The notes under the pieces were generated by a model. That model did not search any database. It saw only the letters and a program-made list of their open reading frames with translations, and was not told where the DNA came from. A DNA stretch of 9,510 nt, taken from the NCBI GenBank assembly GCA_016763045.1, contig JAESUN010000017.1:1-9510 (forward strand), written 5' to 3'. Numbering within the stretch: position 1 is the stretch's first letter; every line of letters starts with the position of its first letter. Shown piece after piece: positions 1-8,114 of this stretch. Both the position numbers and the translations under genes were made by a program. The stretch comes from Opitutaceae bacterium. Its GTDB lineage: Bacteria; Verrucomicrobiota; Verrucomicrobiia; Opitutales; Opitutaceae.

Positions 1-79
1 AAAGCAACCACGATTTAAATCCAAAACAGCTTAATCCGCTACCCAACCTTTTTTGCATCCTTAGATAGGATCACATTGC

Positions 80-1087
80 TTACTCTTTAAAATAGTTTTG
101 CTGCTTTTCAGAAACAGGTAGATCGATCTTTTCCATCACCTGCAGCATATCTTCCCAGACCATTCGTTTGGTTCGCATCGAATCACTGCGGAGCAAATAA
201 GAAGGGTGATAGGTTGGCATAACAGGTGTTTCACCAAAGAGTTGCCATTTTCCACGGACTTTCCCCATCGAGGGCTCCGCATCCGCACCCAGCAACCCTT
301 TTGCGGCGGTTGCACCCAGCGCGACAATCAACTTCGGTTTCACCACTTCTACTTGGGCACGAAGATAAGGTAAACAGAAGGCCATTTCTTCAGCTGTTGG
401 AGGACGATTCCCATAGCTTTTCCCCGTCTCAGGGCGCCAATTCATAATATTAGCTATATAAACTTTTTCGCGACTCAACCCCATCGCTTGAATGATCCTA
501 TCCAGTAGCTCACCGGCTGCACCAACAAAAGGCTCTCCTCTCTTTTCTTCTTCTTCACCCGGCGCTTCACCACAGAAGAAAACATCCGCATCAATATCCC
601 CAACACCAAAGACGACTTTGCCATCCTCTTTTTTATGTTTGTTGCAGATGTCACACTTAAGAACGAGATCCTTCAAATAGTCCCATTGCGCCTGCTTACT
701 CCCCTCTGGGAGAACCACTTTTTTTGGAAACAGATCACCCGAAGCAGCAGGAGTCGCTCTTATTTTTTCAACCGCTTCTTCCTTTGTAGACTCTGAAACT
801 TTTTGAAAAATAGAAGTCACTTCCTCAACCGTCTTAATTCTCGAGTGAAAACGGGAATGAACATCTACCTCTGCGACAGGTGCAGGTGCTTCAGGTATTT
901 TTTCTGAAGAGCTCTCAACATCACCACTCAATCCAGCGACAGCCTTTCGCAATCCGTCCATCGTTGAATCGCATATCGAAACAGTTGAAATACCCGACTG
1001 TTTCAGTCGTTTCAATTCTTCAACCAAGCTCTCGAGGTGCTGTCTCATTTTTTCAATTGGTAGCAAATTCTTATTTAAGTCGGACAC
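80..1087 (-). CDS. Family 4 uracil-DNA glycosylase with long N-terminal extension
   Basis: This 335-residue protein should excise uracil from DNA as the first step of base excision repair in the cytoplasm. The catalytic domain spans about residues 140-320. It has a CxxC pair (C145, C148), the motif GEAPGEEEEKRGEPFVG (173-189), an NRPP..E...C segment (C238) and the late motif HPSYLL (294-299). Family 4 enzymes normally bind a 4Fe-4S cluster through four cysteines. Here the third position, expected in a VKCRP-like stretch, is Trp217 (NIMNWRP), and about six extra residues follow. Residues 1-140 are an extension with a predicted helical or coiled-coil start (about 10-30) and a Pro/Ala/Glu/Ser-rich linker, of unknown role. 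The start codon is GTG, inside the end of the upstream gene (17-base overlap). An alternative ATG at codon 14 (1046-1048) has no better ribosome site. It is the last gene of a three-gene minus-strand cluster. The family call is secure; the exact subgroup is less so. Confidence 0.9.
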   Translation of the reverse strand: MSDLNKNLLPIEKMRQHLESLVEELKRLKQSGISTVSICDSTMDGLRKAVAGLSGDVESSSEKIPEAPAPVAEVDVHSRFHSRIKTVEEVTSIFQKVSESTKEEAVEKIRATPAASGDLFPKKVVLPEGSKQAQWDYLKDLVLKCDICNKHKKEDGKVVFGVGDIDADVFFCGEAPGEEEEKRGEPFVGAAGELLDRIIQAMGLSREKVYIANIMNWRPETGKSYGNRPPTAEEMAFCLPYLRAQVEVVKPKLIVALGATAAKGLLGADAEPSMGKVRGKWQLFGETPVMPTYHPSYLLRSDSMRTKRMVWEDMLQVMEKIDLPVSEKQQNYFKE

Positions 1088-2471
1088 GAATAACGGATGT
1101 TTCCATATTTCGACTAATTAACAAAACAAATTCTGTCAGAGAACTGTCCGCTGCAATCGCCGCCATCAACGAAACCGCCTGCGCATAGCCAGTAATCACA
1201 ACCCCATCGATTTCCTTAATAAGATCACCCACCTGCAGACCGGAGGCACCTGCCTGGCTATTCGCTTTTACAAAGTTTGTGACCACACCCTTACCCTCCC
1301 TTTCGGACAGGTGCCGGTTAATTCGATCAAAGGTAACAAACTCCCGAATAGTAATACCCAATGCCTCAAAATAAAAACGTTCGGCTTCCTTTAACCACTT
1401 TGGCTGACGATCGACCGTGACGACTATCTCCTGCTCTTCTTTGTTCCGCAGAAGACCCAGTCGAATAACATCTCCCGGATTCCGCAAAAGGATCTGCTTC
1501 TCAAAATAAGTAGCGACCGCCCTACCGGGATTAAAACGAGGAAGCTCCACTCCATCGATGGAAACAATAATATCTCTTTTCTCCATACCAGCTTCATCCG
1601 CAGGACTGTTTTCAAGAATTTCGCTAACAACCAAAGCGGATCGATTTTCCAATTTAAAGAATGAAGCCACTTCAGGTGTAACGGGTTCCAGTCCAAAGAC
1701 CCCAATCCAAGGAATGCTTTGCCCAACAGGAGATGCCGGGACCCGGTCAATCAGATCCGCAACCTCAGAAGCCATAAAAAAAGCACCGCTCCCATTCTTG
1801 TTTTGAAGAGCGACATTGTAGCGTTCCCCATTGAGCAATAGAATTCTTTCGGAGGGAATGCCATTTGCCGTCCAACCCACAAAGGCACCTGCAGTGTTAA
1901 AAACTGGAGCTCCCGGGCTGCCCAAATCCTCAATCGAAAACCCTACTTTCTGCGGAACCTGTTGGGTAAAGGAAAGCCGCCCATTCAGATAAAAAGGTAA
2001 GAAATTAAAATTTTTCCCCATCAAACCAATTCCCCATAACTCCTCTCCTAAAGGGGGTTGATCGACTCCGAATTCCGTAAAGGGAGTCAACTGATCTGCG
2101 AGCGTTTTCTCTGCCCGCAAGTAATGCCATCCCGTTAAATAGTCCTGCCCGAGATAAGTCCCCAGATACGGTTTTCTCTTACCCGCTTGATAGACGGTAA
2201 AACCCTTCAGCTGATCAGGAGGCAACCAACCCGGAATCGCCTGATCCAACAAAAGGATCAGTCCCTCTGCATCAATCACCATCCCAATAACAGTCGTCGG
2301 CCTCCGATCCACCTCTGTTTCGACAAAAAATTCGATCGCAACCACACTTTTGATGCGTTCATCAAAAAGCGTTTGAATTGCCCCCGCCCCTCCTTGGCAA
2401 ACAGCACCGCCAACCATCTGGAAAACCAGCAAAAGAAACACTCGTCGGTAAAGCCGGGGAAACAAACTCAT
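1071..2471 (-). CDS. Catalytically dead HtrA-like protein (pseudoprotease) with two PDZ domains
   Basis: This 466-residue protein has the trypsin-PDZ-PDZ layout of HtrA/DegP proteases. Residues 1-30 look like an export signal (RR then VFLLLVF), so it is probably periplasmic. Cys25 follows GGAV, a poor lipobox, so lipidation is doubtful. The trypsin-like region is about 35-245, PDZ1 about 255-355 (GVFGLEPVTPEV; SPADEAGMEKRDIIVSIDG) and PDZ2 about 370-465 (ASGLQVGDLIKEIDGV). By alignment with the neighbouring HtrA, all three catalytic positions are changed: His becomes Gln77 (LLDQAIPG where active enzymes have TNAHVV), Asp becomes about Gly114 (YLTGWHYLR for WTDLALIR), and the GNSGGP serine becomes Pro186 (GSPGAP). 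Both PDZ domains look intact, so a binding, chaperone or regulatory role is likely rather than proteolysis. The start ATG overlaps the preceding stop (ATGA), which suggests translational coupling with the active HtrA. The equal length and domain order point to an old tandem duplication. Confidence 0.85.
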   Translation of the reverse strand: MSLFPRLYRRVFLLLVFQMVGGAVCQGGAGAIQTLFDERIKSVVAIEFFVETEVDRRPTTVIGMVIDAEGLILLLDQAIPGWLPPDQLKGFTVYQAGKRKPYLGTYLGQDYLTGWHYLRAEKTLADQLTPFTEFGVDQPPLGEELWGIGLMGKNFNFLPFYLNGRLSFTQQVPQKVGFSIEDLGSPGAPVFNTAGAFVGWTANGIPSERILLLNGERYNVALQNKNGSGAFFMASEVADLIDRVPASPVGQSIPWIGVFGLEPVTPEVASFFKLENRSALVVSEILENSPADEAGMEKRDIIVSIDGVELPRFNPGRAVATYFEKQILLRNPGDVIRLGLLRNKEEQEIVVTVDRQPKWLKEAERFYFEALGITIREFVTFDRINRHLSEREGKGVVTNFVKANSQAGASGLQVGDLIKEIDGVVITGYAQAVSLMAAIAADSSLTEFVLLISRNMETSVIRVRLK

Positions 2472-3874
2472 GGGTTTAGCACGTAGAAGGAAACAGAACG
2501 GTTTCGCAAGGTTTCAAACAACAGTGACTCAGGGTTTTCTTCAAACGCTACATAGATCTGCCGTATCCCCAGTAAATCCTCTATTTCGATCTGATTGATC
2601 GTTGTGATGATATCGCCTTTTCGAATGCCCGCCTTGGCAGCTGGATAGGCGGACTGTGTTCCGATAACCAAAACTCCTCGATCACTTTCCAAACGATGCT
2701 CCCGGGCATATGCTTTTGAAATATTTTGCACACTCAGACCCCACTGATCAAAGCCCCATTCCTCTCCTACCCGGCTTTCCAGCAACTCTGTCACCACTGG
2801 AAAAATAAAACCCTCATCTCCTCTTTTGATCAAAAGGTCGATCGTTGAACCGACCGGAAAACTCGCAATTCGATTTTGAATAGAAGGCAGTTGTTCTGGA
2901 AAGCGTCCGTCCACTTTATCCTCATTAATAGCCAAAATAATGTCCCCAGCCCTCAATCCGGCATCAGCACTCGGAGACCCTAGATCAACATTATTTATCA
3001 GCATCCCTGAATTGGCATCCAGTTGAAAAAAGCCTTCAAGATCCTGCAAGACTCCGGGAATCACACCGATGTAGCTGCGCTCCACTCGCCCCTTTTTAAG
3101 TAATTCGTTTTTTATCCGAATCGCCGTCATCGATGGGATGGCAAACCCAAGGTTCTGCGCTCCTAGATAGGTCCTCGTATTAATACCGATAATTTTTCCA
3201 TCTGAAGTAACCAGTGGCCCTCCACTGTTACCTGGATTAATGGCGGCATCCGTCTGAAGCCATGTGCTGAAAGAACCTGTTTCGTAGCCTTTAACTCCAT
3301 CTGTCGTCTCAAAATACCTATCCGTGTTCGATATGATTCCCCTGGTAACTGTTCGCGACAATCCATGAGGAGTACCTACAGCATAGACCGTCTGCCCTGG
3401 CTTAAGAAGATCCGATGAACCAAAAGAAGCATGCGAAAACTTCAGTTTGCGTCTAGAAGCAGCATCCATATTAATGCGAATCAGGGCCAAATCCGTCCAA
3501 TGATCCCACCCAACCAGTGTCGCATTCACTCTTTCTAGATTCGCCAAAGTGACAGAGATCTCAACCGCCCGCGGACTCACCACATGAGCATTTGTTAAAA
3601 TCAGTCCATCTCTCGAAAGAATAACCCCGGAACCAACCCCCGCAACATACCGCTTTGCCCCGTCCTCAAACGTCACCTCTCTTACATCGATTCGGACCAC
3701 CGCATTCAACAAATTCTCAAAACCAGGATGCACCCCAGGAGAAAAGGTACTATTCGTCGTCTGGCACCCCGTAAAAAGGAACCCCAGACAGCTCAGGCCC
3801 ATCACGAATCCAAAGAAAGCAATCCGTAATTTACCCCGATGGGTGATTGACGGGGCAACTCTTTTCTTCAACAT
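2468..3874 (-). CDS. HtrA/DegP-type serine protease, probable lipoprotein, two PDZ domains
   Basis: This 468-residue HtrA/DegP family (S1C) serine endopeptidase should degrade or refold damaged proteins in the cell envelope. A basic N-terminus and a hydrophobic segment (18-34) lead to FTGC (Cys37), a slightly atypical lipobox followed by Gln, so a lipid-anchored protein is likely. The catalytic triad is complete: His97 in TNAHVV, Asp128 in WTDLALIRI and Ser217 in NPGNSGGP. PDZ1 spans about 268-360 (YIGVIPG; SPSADAGLRAGDIILAINE). PDZ2 spans about 376-465 (YPAAKAGIRKGDIITTINQ). Length and architecture match two-PDZ DegP/DegQ proteins; the lipid anchor is less usual. The gene is first in the minus-strand cluster with the dead paralogue and udg, and is divergent from leuS with 18 bases between the starts. 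Its promoter must therefore lie inside the leuS coding sequence. No Shine-Dalgarno sequence is seen. Which named member (DegP, DegQ, MucD) it corresponds to cannot be decided from sequence alone, so no symbol is given. Confidence 0.93.
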   Translation of the reverse strand: MLKKRVAPSITHRGKLRIAFFGFVMGLSCLGFLFTGCQTTNSTFSPGVHPGFENLLNAVVRIDVREVTFEDGAKRYVAGVGSGVILSRDGLILTNAHVVSPRAVEISVTLANLERVNATLVGWDHWTDLALIRINMDAASRRKLKFSHASFGSSDLLKPGQTVYAVGTPHGLSRTVTRGIISNTDRYFETTDGVKGYETGSFSTWLQTDAAINPGNSGGPLVTSDGKIIGINTRTYLGAQNLGFAIPSMTAIRIKNELLKKGRVERSYIGVIPGVLQDLEGFFQLDANSGMLINNVDLGSPSADAGLRAGDIILAINEDKVDGRFPEQLPSIQNRIASFPVGSTIDLLIKRGDEGFIFPVVTELLESRVGEEWGFDQWGLSVQNISKAYAREHRLESDRGVLVIGTQSAYPAAKAGIRKGDIITTINQIEIEDLLGIRQIYVAFEENPESLLFETLRNRSVSFYVLNP

Positions 3875-3892
3875 GTCCGTTTCTTAAAAAGT

Positions 3893-6637
3893 ATGGATCA
3901 AAATAGTCCAGATTACGAATTTACCAATATTGAGCCAACCTGGCAGAAATATTGGGATGAGCACAAAACATTTAAGGCAAGTGAGGATACTTCCAAGCCC
4001 AAATACTATATATTGGACATGTTTCCCTATCCATCGGGAGCAGGTCTTCATGTAGGGCACCCACTGGGATTCGTCGCCACTGATATCTTCGCTCGCTACA
4101 AGCGAATGAAAGGCTTCAATGTGTTACACACGATGGGCTTCGATGCCTTTGGCCTTCCGGCTGAACAATATGCGATCGAGCATGGGGTTCATCCTGCGAT
4201 TTCGACAGAGAAGAATATCGCCAATATGCGCCGCCAGCTCTATCAGCTCGGGCTTGCTCATGATAAGGAACGTTCCATCTCCACCACCGAGACGTCCTTC
4301 TATCGCTGGACTCAGTGGATCTTCACGTTGCTTTATGACTGCTATTGCGATCCTGAAGAACAAAAAGCAAAACCGATCAGCGATCTACTGGCAGCTTTAG
4401 AAGCCGGAACTGTCCAGGCAAATACTGAAACCAAGAAGATCGAAACCAGTGCAGAACAAAACGCTGACGTATGGAACGGACTTTCGGATAACGAAAAAAC
4501 AGACTTTATTTCATCTCAGCGGCTCGCCTACATGTCTGAGCTTCCGGTTAACTGGTGCCCTGAACTCGGCACTGTTCTAGCCAACGAAGAAGTCACCAAC
4601 CAAGGTCGCTCCGAACGCGGAAACTTCCCTGTTTACAAACGCCCCTTGCATCAGTGGATGCTGCGTATCACCACTTTTGCCGAAAGACTTCTCGAGGATC
4701 TTTCACTCGTCGACTGGCCCGAACCCATCAAAATGATGCAGCGCAACTGGATTGGAAAATCCGAAGGCACTGAAATCCTCTTTGAACTAGACGCCATACC
4801 TGGAGAAAAGCTCCGCGTTTTTACGACCAGAGCTGACACCCTCTTCGGAGCCACCTACATGGTTCTAGCTCCGGAGCACCCTCTTCTGGACACGATCACC
4901 ACAGACGATCAAAAAGCTTCCGTCGAAACATACATCGCCAGTATTTCGGATAAAAGTGATCTCGAACGGACAGATCTGGCCAAAGATAAAACCGGCATTT
5001 TCACCGGCAACTATGCTCTTAATCCAGTCAACGGGAAATCCATTCCTATCTGGGTAGCCGACTACGTCCTCATGAGCTACGGGTCAGGAGCGATCATGGC
5101 TGTGCCCGCCCATGATGAACGCGATTTCGAATTCGCCACCAAATTTGATATCCCTATCACACAAGTGATCGAACCTTTTGAAAAAGGAGACGCACAAGAG
5201 CTCCCTTACTCGGGAGAAGGCCGCTTGATTAACTCCGAAGGTTATACAGGGATGTCCTTCAAAGAAGCGGGTCTCAAAATAACCCAAGATCTCGAAGAAA
5301 AAGGATGCGGAAAACTCAGCATCCAGTATAAGCTGCGTGACTGGCTTTTTTCCCGCCAACGGTATTGGGGTGAACCCTTCCCCATCCTTCATGGAGAAGA
5401 CGGTGAAATCATTCCTGTCGGTGAAGATCAGCTTCCGGTTGAGCTTCCCCCGATGGAAGATTTTCGACCTCGTTCCTACAGCGATCCCGACACTCTACCA
5501 ACACCTCCGTTAGGACGTGCAACAGAAGATTGGACCTCTGTTGAACGTGATGGAAAAACATACCGCCGTGAATTGAATACGATGCCACAATGGGCTGGCT
5601 CCTGCTGGTACTATCTTCGCTACATCGACCCAACAAACAGTGAGGCCTTCTGCTCTCCGGAGAAAGAAAAATACTGGATGGGAGAAAATGGAGTTGATCT
5701 CTATGTCGGTGGTGCAGAGCACGCTGTGCTACATCTTCTCTATGCCCGTTTCTGGCATAAGGTCCTTTATGATTTGGGTCACGTATCCACCAAAGAACCG
5801 TTCGGAAAACTCTTTAATCAAGGTTACATCCAGGCTGCGGCTTTTGTCGATGAACGCGGACGTTACGCCCCAGCCACTGAAATAGAGGAAAAGGACGGTG
5901 ATTTCTTCTATCAAGGAGCCAAGGTGAAACGTGAGTTTGGCAAAATGGGTAAATCGCTCAAAAACTCCGTCTCTCCGGATGAGGTATGCCAAGAGTATGG
6001 AGCGGATACCCTCCGGCTCTATCTCATGTTTTTGGGTCCGCTCGAATCAATGAAACCCTGGAGTTCCAAGGGCATCGAAGGTGTTCATCGCTTCCTCCGT
6101 AAAATCTGGCGTGAAATAGTGGCAATAGACGGGAAACTTTCCTCCAAGATTACCGACGGGGATGAAACCGATGCTGAGACAACTCGCCTCCTACAAGAAA
6201 CGATCAAAAAGGTCACTGAAGATGTGGAAGCATTGCGCTTCAACACAGCTATTTCTCAGATGATGATTTTCGCAAATCATCTACAAAAAGTGAAAAAATT
6301 CAGTATTGAATCGGTTCAAACTCTACTACAACTTCTCTCCCCCTTTGCTCCACATATGGCAGAGGAACTGTGGAACAGACTGGGAGCAACAGACTCCATC
6401 TCTTTAAGCCAATGGCCGAGCTTTGATCCTTCGAAGCTGGAAACAGCTGAAGTGAGAGTTGTTTTTCAAATCAACGGAAAATTCCGTGGCAATGCAATGG
6501 TCCCCCGCGATGCATCACAAGAAGATGTCGTCAAAGTAGCCCAGGCAGACAAACGAGTCATCGCCCACCTAGCAGGAAAAGAGATTCGCAAAATCATCTA
6601 CATCCCCGGTAAGATCATTAACTTTGTCGTTGGGTAA
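3893..6637 (+). CDS. leuS: Leucyl-tRNA synthetase
   Basis: This cytoplasmic class I aminoacyl-tRNA synthetase charges tRNA-Leu with leucine and edits mischarged products. The protein is 914 residues, against about 860 for the E. coli enzyme. It has the HIGH motif as HVGH (53-56), a [16 protein letters not shown] segment (219-234), the CP1 editing domain from about 240 to 430 with TTRADT (311-316) and [11 protein letters not shown] (405-415), SRQRYWGEP (487-495), and the KMSKS loop as KMGKS (684-688). The tRNA-binding helical domain is about 700-845, with the C-terminal domain after it (FQINGKFRG, 858-866). The extra length is mainly an insertion of about 55-60 residues at roughly 150-210, between the first Rossmann half and VNWCP. 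From memory, comparable insertions occur in Bacteroidetes LeuRS. The ATG start gives a normal N-terminus (EPTWQKYW); no Shine-Dalgarno is visible. metY follows after 58 bases on the same strand. Confidence 0.98.
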   Translation: MDQNSPDYEFTNIEPTWQKYWDEHKTFKASEDTSKPKYYILDMFPYPSGAGLHVGHPLGFVATDIFARYKRMKGFNVLHTMGFDAFGLPAEQYAIEHGVHPAISTEKNIANMRRQLYQLGLAHDKERSISTTETSFYRWTQWIFTLLYDCYCDPEEQKAKPISDLLAALEAGTVQANTETKKIETSAEQNADVWNGLSDNEKTDFISSQRLAYMSELPVNWCPELGTVLANEEVTNQGRSERGNFPVYKRPLHQWMLRITTFAERLLEDLSLVDWPEPIKMMQRNWIGKSEGTEILFELDAIPGEKLRVFTTRADTLFGATYMVLAPEHPLLDTITTDDQKASVETYIASISDKSDLERTDLAKDKTGIFTGNYALNPVNGKSIPIWVADYVLMSYGSGAIMAVPAHDERDFEFATKFDIPITQVIEPFEKGDAQELPYSGEGRLINSEGYTGMSFKEAGLKITQDLEEKGCGKLSIQYKLRDWLFSRQRYWGEPFPILHGEDGEIIPVGEDQLPVELPPMEDFRPRSYSDPDTLPTPPLGRATEDWTSVERDGKTYRRELNTMPQWAGSCWYYLRYIDPTNSEAFCSPEKEKYWMGENGVDLYVGGAEHAVLHLLYARFWHKVLYDLGHVSTKEPFGKLFNQGYIQAAAFVDERGRYAPATEIEEKDGDFFYQGAKVKREFGKMGKSLKNSVSPDEVCQEYGADTLRLYLMFLGPLESMKPWSSKGIEGVHRFLRKIWREIVAIDGKLSSKITDGDETDAETTRLLQETIKKVTEDVEALRFNTAISQMMIFANHLQKVKKFSIESVQTLLQLLSPFAPHMAEELWNRLGATDSISLSQWPSFDPSKLETAEVRVVFQINGKFRGNAMVPRDASQEDVVKVAQADKRVIAHLAGKEIRKIIYIPGKIINFVVG
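3900..3927 (-). promoter_or_regulatory. Candidate sigma70-like promoter for the HtrA cluster, inside leuS 5' end
   Basis: On the minus strand TTGGTA (3922-3927) is followed by 16 bases and TATTTT (3900-3905), each matching four of six consensus positions. Transcription would begin about 20 bases before the HtrA ATG. Because only 18 bases separate the divergent starts, any promoter for the cluster has to lie about here, within leuS codons. The match is modest, and promoter consensus in this organism is assumed rather than known. Confidence 0.25.
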
Positions 6638-6695
6638 TAAAGGCAAACACCTCTTTCTCCTTTTTAAAACCGACACACCAACCCAAACAATATTC

Positions 6696-8006
6696 ATGAG
6701 CTCAGAACAAAAGCCCCAAGGAATCGGAACCAAAGCAGTCCATGCAGGACAAACCCCTGACCCTACAACCGGGTCCCGAGCAGTCCCTATCTATCAAACC
6801 ACCAGCTATGTTTTTCGGGATACCGAACATGCAGCCAACCTTTTTGGACTAAAGGAGTTAGGTAATATTTATACCCGGATAATGAATCCGACAACCGATG
6901 TCCTTGAGCAAAGAGTCGCCGCCCTCGAAGGCGGTGTGGCAGGGCTCGCACATGCCAGTGGGCAAGCAGCCATCACAAATACTATCCTAAATATTTGTGA
7001 TAGCGGAGATCATATGATTTCTGTCGCTCAGCTTTATGGAGGTACCTACACCCTCTTTCACTACACACTGAAAAAGCTCGGAATCGAGGTCTCCTTTGTA
7101 GACGGAGAAGATCCAGAAGCTTTCCGCAAAGCACTCAAACCGAATACAAAACTCATCTATGGAGAAACATTAGGCAATCCTCGCCTAAACGTTTTCCCGA
7201 TCGAGGAAGTTGCAGCAATCGCTAAAGAAGCAGGTATTCCTCTCATACTGGATAATACCGCCGTTTCACCCATCGTTTGCCGTCCGCTTGAATGGGGCGC
7301 AAACATTGTCGTGCATAGCACCACCAAATACATCGGAGGCCACGGAACCTCCATCGGGGGTGTCGTTGTCGATGGAGGAAACTTTGACTGGGGCAGCGGA
7401 AAATTCCCAGGATTCTCTGAACCGGATCCAAGCTATCACGGCCTCATCCATTGGGATGCCTTCAAAGCATTTCCTCCAGCAGGCGGAGCAAATATCGCTT
7501 ACATTATGAAAATGAGACTGCAATACCTCCGCGATACCGGTGGCTGCATGTCCCCATTCAATGCTTTCCAAACGATCCAGGGCGTTGAAACACTTCATCT
7601 GCGCATGCAACGCACTTGCGAGAGCGCCTTAAAACTGGCAAAGTATCTAGAAAACCATGACAAGGTCGAATGGGTTAACTTTCCAGGCCTTACTTCCAGC
7701 CCATCACATGAGAACGCCAAAAAATACTTCGGCGACCAATTCGGAGGGCTCATCGGCTTCGGAATCAAGGGAGGAATTGAAGCTGGATGTAAATTCATCG
7801 AAAGCCTTCAGCTTTTCAGTCACCTCGCCAATATCGGTGACGCAAAATCACTCGCCATCCATCCAGCTAGCACAACTCATGCGCAACTAACTCCAGATGA
7901 GCAAACTGCCAGCGGCGTGAGCGAAGATTACGTACGTCTCTCTGTTGGTATCGAAGACTATGAAGATATCGAAGCCGATATCGCTCAGGCTTTGGATGCT
8001 TCTTAA
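6696..8006 (+). CDS. metY: O-acetylhomoserine sulfhydrylase (O-acetylhomoserine aminocarboxypropyltransferase)
   Basis: This PLP-dependent Cys/Met metabolism enzyme condenses O-acetylhomoserine with sulfide to form homocysteine, feeding methionine synthesis by direct sulfhydrylation. At 436 residues it fits MetY (about 430) better than cystathionine gamma-synthase (about 390). Seen motifs are [12 protein letters not shown] (12-23), YTRIMNPT (59-66), ASGQAA (87-92), LYGGTY (113-118), the cofactor aspartate in [10 protein letters not shown] (Asp186), the Schiff-base lysine in [11 protein letters not shown] (Lys211) and the C-terminal [12 protein letters not shown] (414-425). A family-typical extra segment lies at about 228-262 ([10 protein letters not shown] and on). 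The ATG at 6696 is chosen because it places the conserved [12 protein letters not shown] at the usual distance. An in-frame TTG at 6624 would overlap leuS and add an uncharacteristic tail. There is no Shine-Dalgarno; the leader is pyrimidine- and A-rich. It may be co-transcribed with leuS. A strong hairpin follows the stop. Other thiols as substrate cannot be excluded. Confidence 0.93.
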   Translation: MSSEQKPQGIGTKAVHAGQTPDPTTGSRAVPIYQTTSYVFRDTEHAANLFGLKELGNIYTRIMNPTTDVLEQRVAALEGGVAGLAHASGQAAITNTILNICDSGDHMISVAQLYGGTYTLFHYTLKKLGIEVSFVDGEDPEAFRKALKPNTKLIYGETLGNPRLNVFPIEEVAAIAKEAGIPLILDNTAVSPIVCRPLEWGANIVVHSTTKYIGGHGTSIGGVVVDGGNFDWGSGKFPGFSEPDPSYHGLIHWDAFKAFPPAGGANIAYIMKMRLQYLRDTGGCMSPFNAFQTIQGVETLHLRMQRTCESALKLAKYLENHDKVEWVNFPGLTSSPSHENAKKYFGDQFGGLIGFGIKGGIEAGCKFIESLQLFSHLANIGDAKSLAIHPASTTHAQLTPDEQTASGVSEDYVRLSVGIEDYEDIEADIAQALDAS

Positions 8007-8018
8007 GTCGCTTTTTCG

Positions 8019-8057
8019 AAGATGTGCCGATTGAGTTTCAACTGGCACATCTTTCTT
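8019..8057 (+). terminator. Rho-independent-type hairpin terminator after metY
   Basis: A perfect 10-base inverted repeat, AAGATGTGCC (8019-8028) with GGCACATCTT (8044-8053), starts 12 bases after the metY stop. The 15-base loop can itself pair TTGA (8031-8034) with TCAA (8038-8041), leaving a 3-base GTT loop. A T-rich run (TTTCTT, 8052-8057) overlaps and follows the stem. The strength and position fit transcription termination for metY. The tract is not a pure T run, so termination may be incomplete. Confidence 0.72.
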
Positions 8058-8070
8058 CCAATCACATAAT
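8042..8070 (+). promoter_or_regulatory. Candidate promoter for lpxI, overlapping the metY terminator
   Basis: CTGGCA (8042-8047, four of six consensus matches) is separated by 17 bases from CATAAT (8065-8070, five of six). Transcription would begin near 8077 and leave a leader of about 38 bases with a run of eight T (8082-8089) and no Shine-Dalgarno. The -35 element lies in the right arm of the metY terminator stem. The call is made by consensus only. Confidence 0.35.
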
Positions 8071-8114
8071 CCGACTGATCCTTTTTTTTCACAAGAGAAT
8101 CAATCCATCGACCA

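Noticed and set aside
57..71. Small inverted repeat ATCCT-TAGAT-AGGAT after the udg stop
   Set aside because: The stem is only five base pairs. On the strand that would end udg transcription it is followed by GCAAAAAAGG and not a T run, so it does not support a terminator call.
1..79. Tail of a gene entering from the left edge
   Set aside because: One plus-strand frame is open to a TAG at 66-68, but 21 codons without any recognisable motif cannot support a call.
880..1188. A 102-codon plus-strand frame spanning the udg/pseudo-HtrA junction
   Set aside because: It lies antisense to two well-supported genes, has no recognisable domain, and is explained by their codon composition.
2397..2471. 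Lipobox reading of the pseudo-HtrA signal (GGAVC, Cys25)
   Set aside because: Val at -1 and Gly at -4 do not fit the lipobox consensus. Ordinary signal peptidase I processing is as likely, so lipidation was not called.
6624..6695. TTG start that would lengthen MetY by 24 residues
   Set aside because: It overlaps the end of leuS, adds a sequence unlike MetY N-termini, and the ATG at 6696 gives the family-typical length and start.
6638..6695. Terminator or riboswitch between leuS and metY
   Set aside because: The 58-base gap has no stem longer than a few pairs and is too short for a SAM riboswitch, so co-transcription is the simpler reading.
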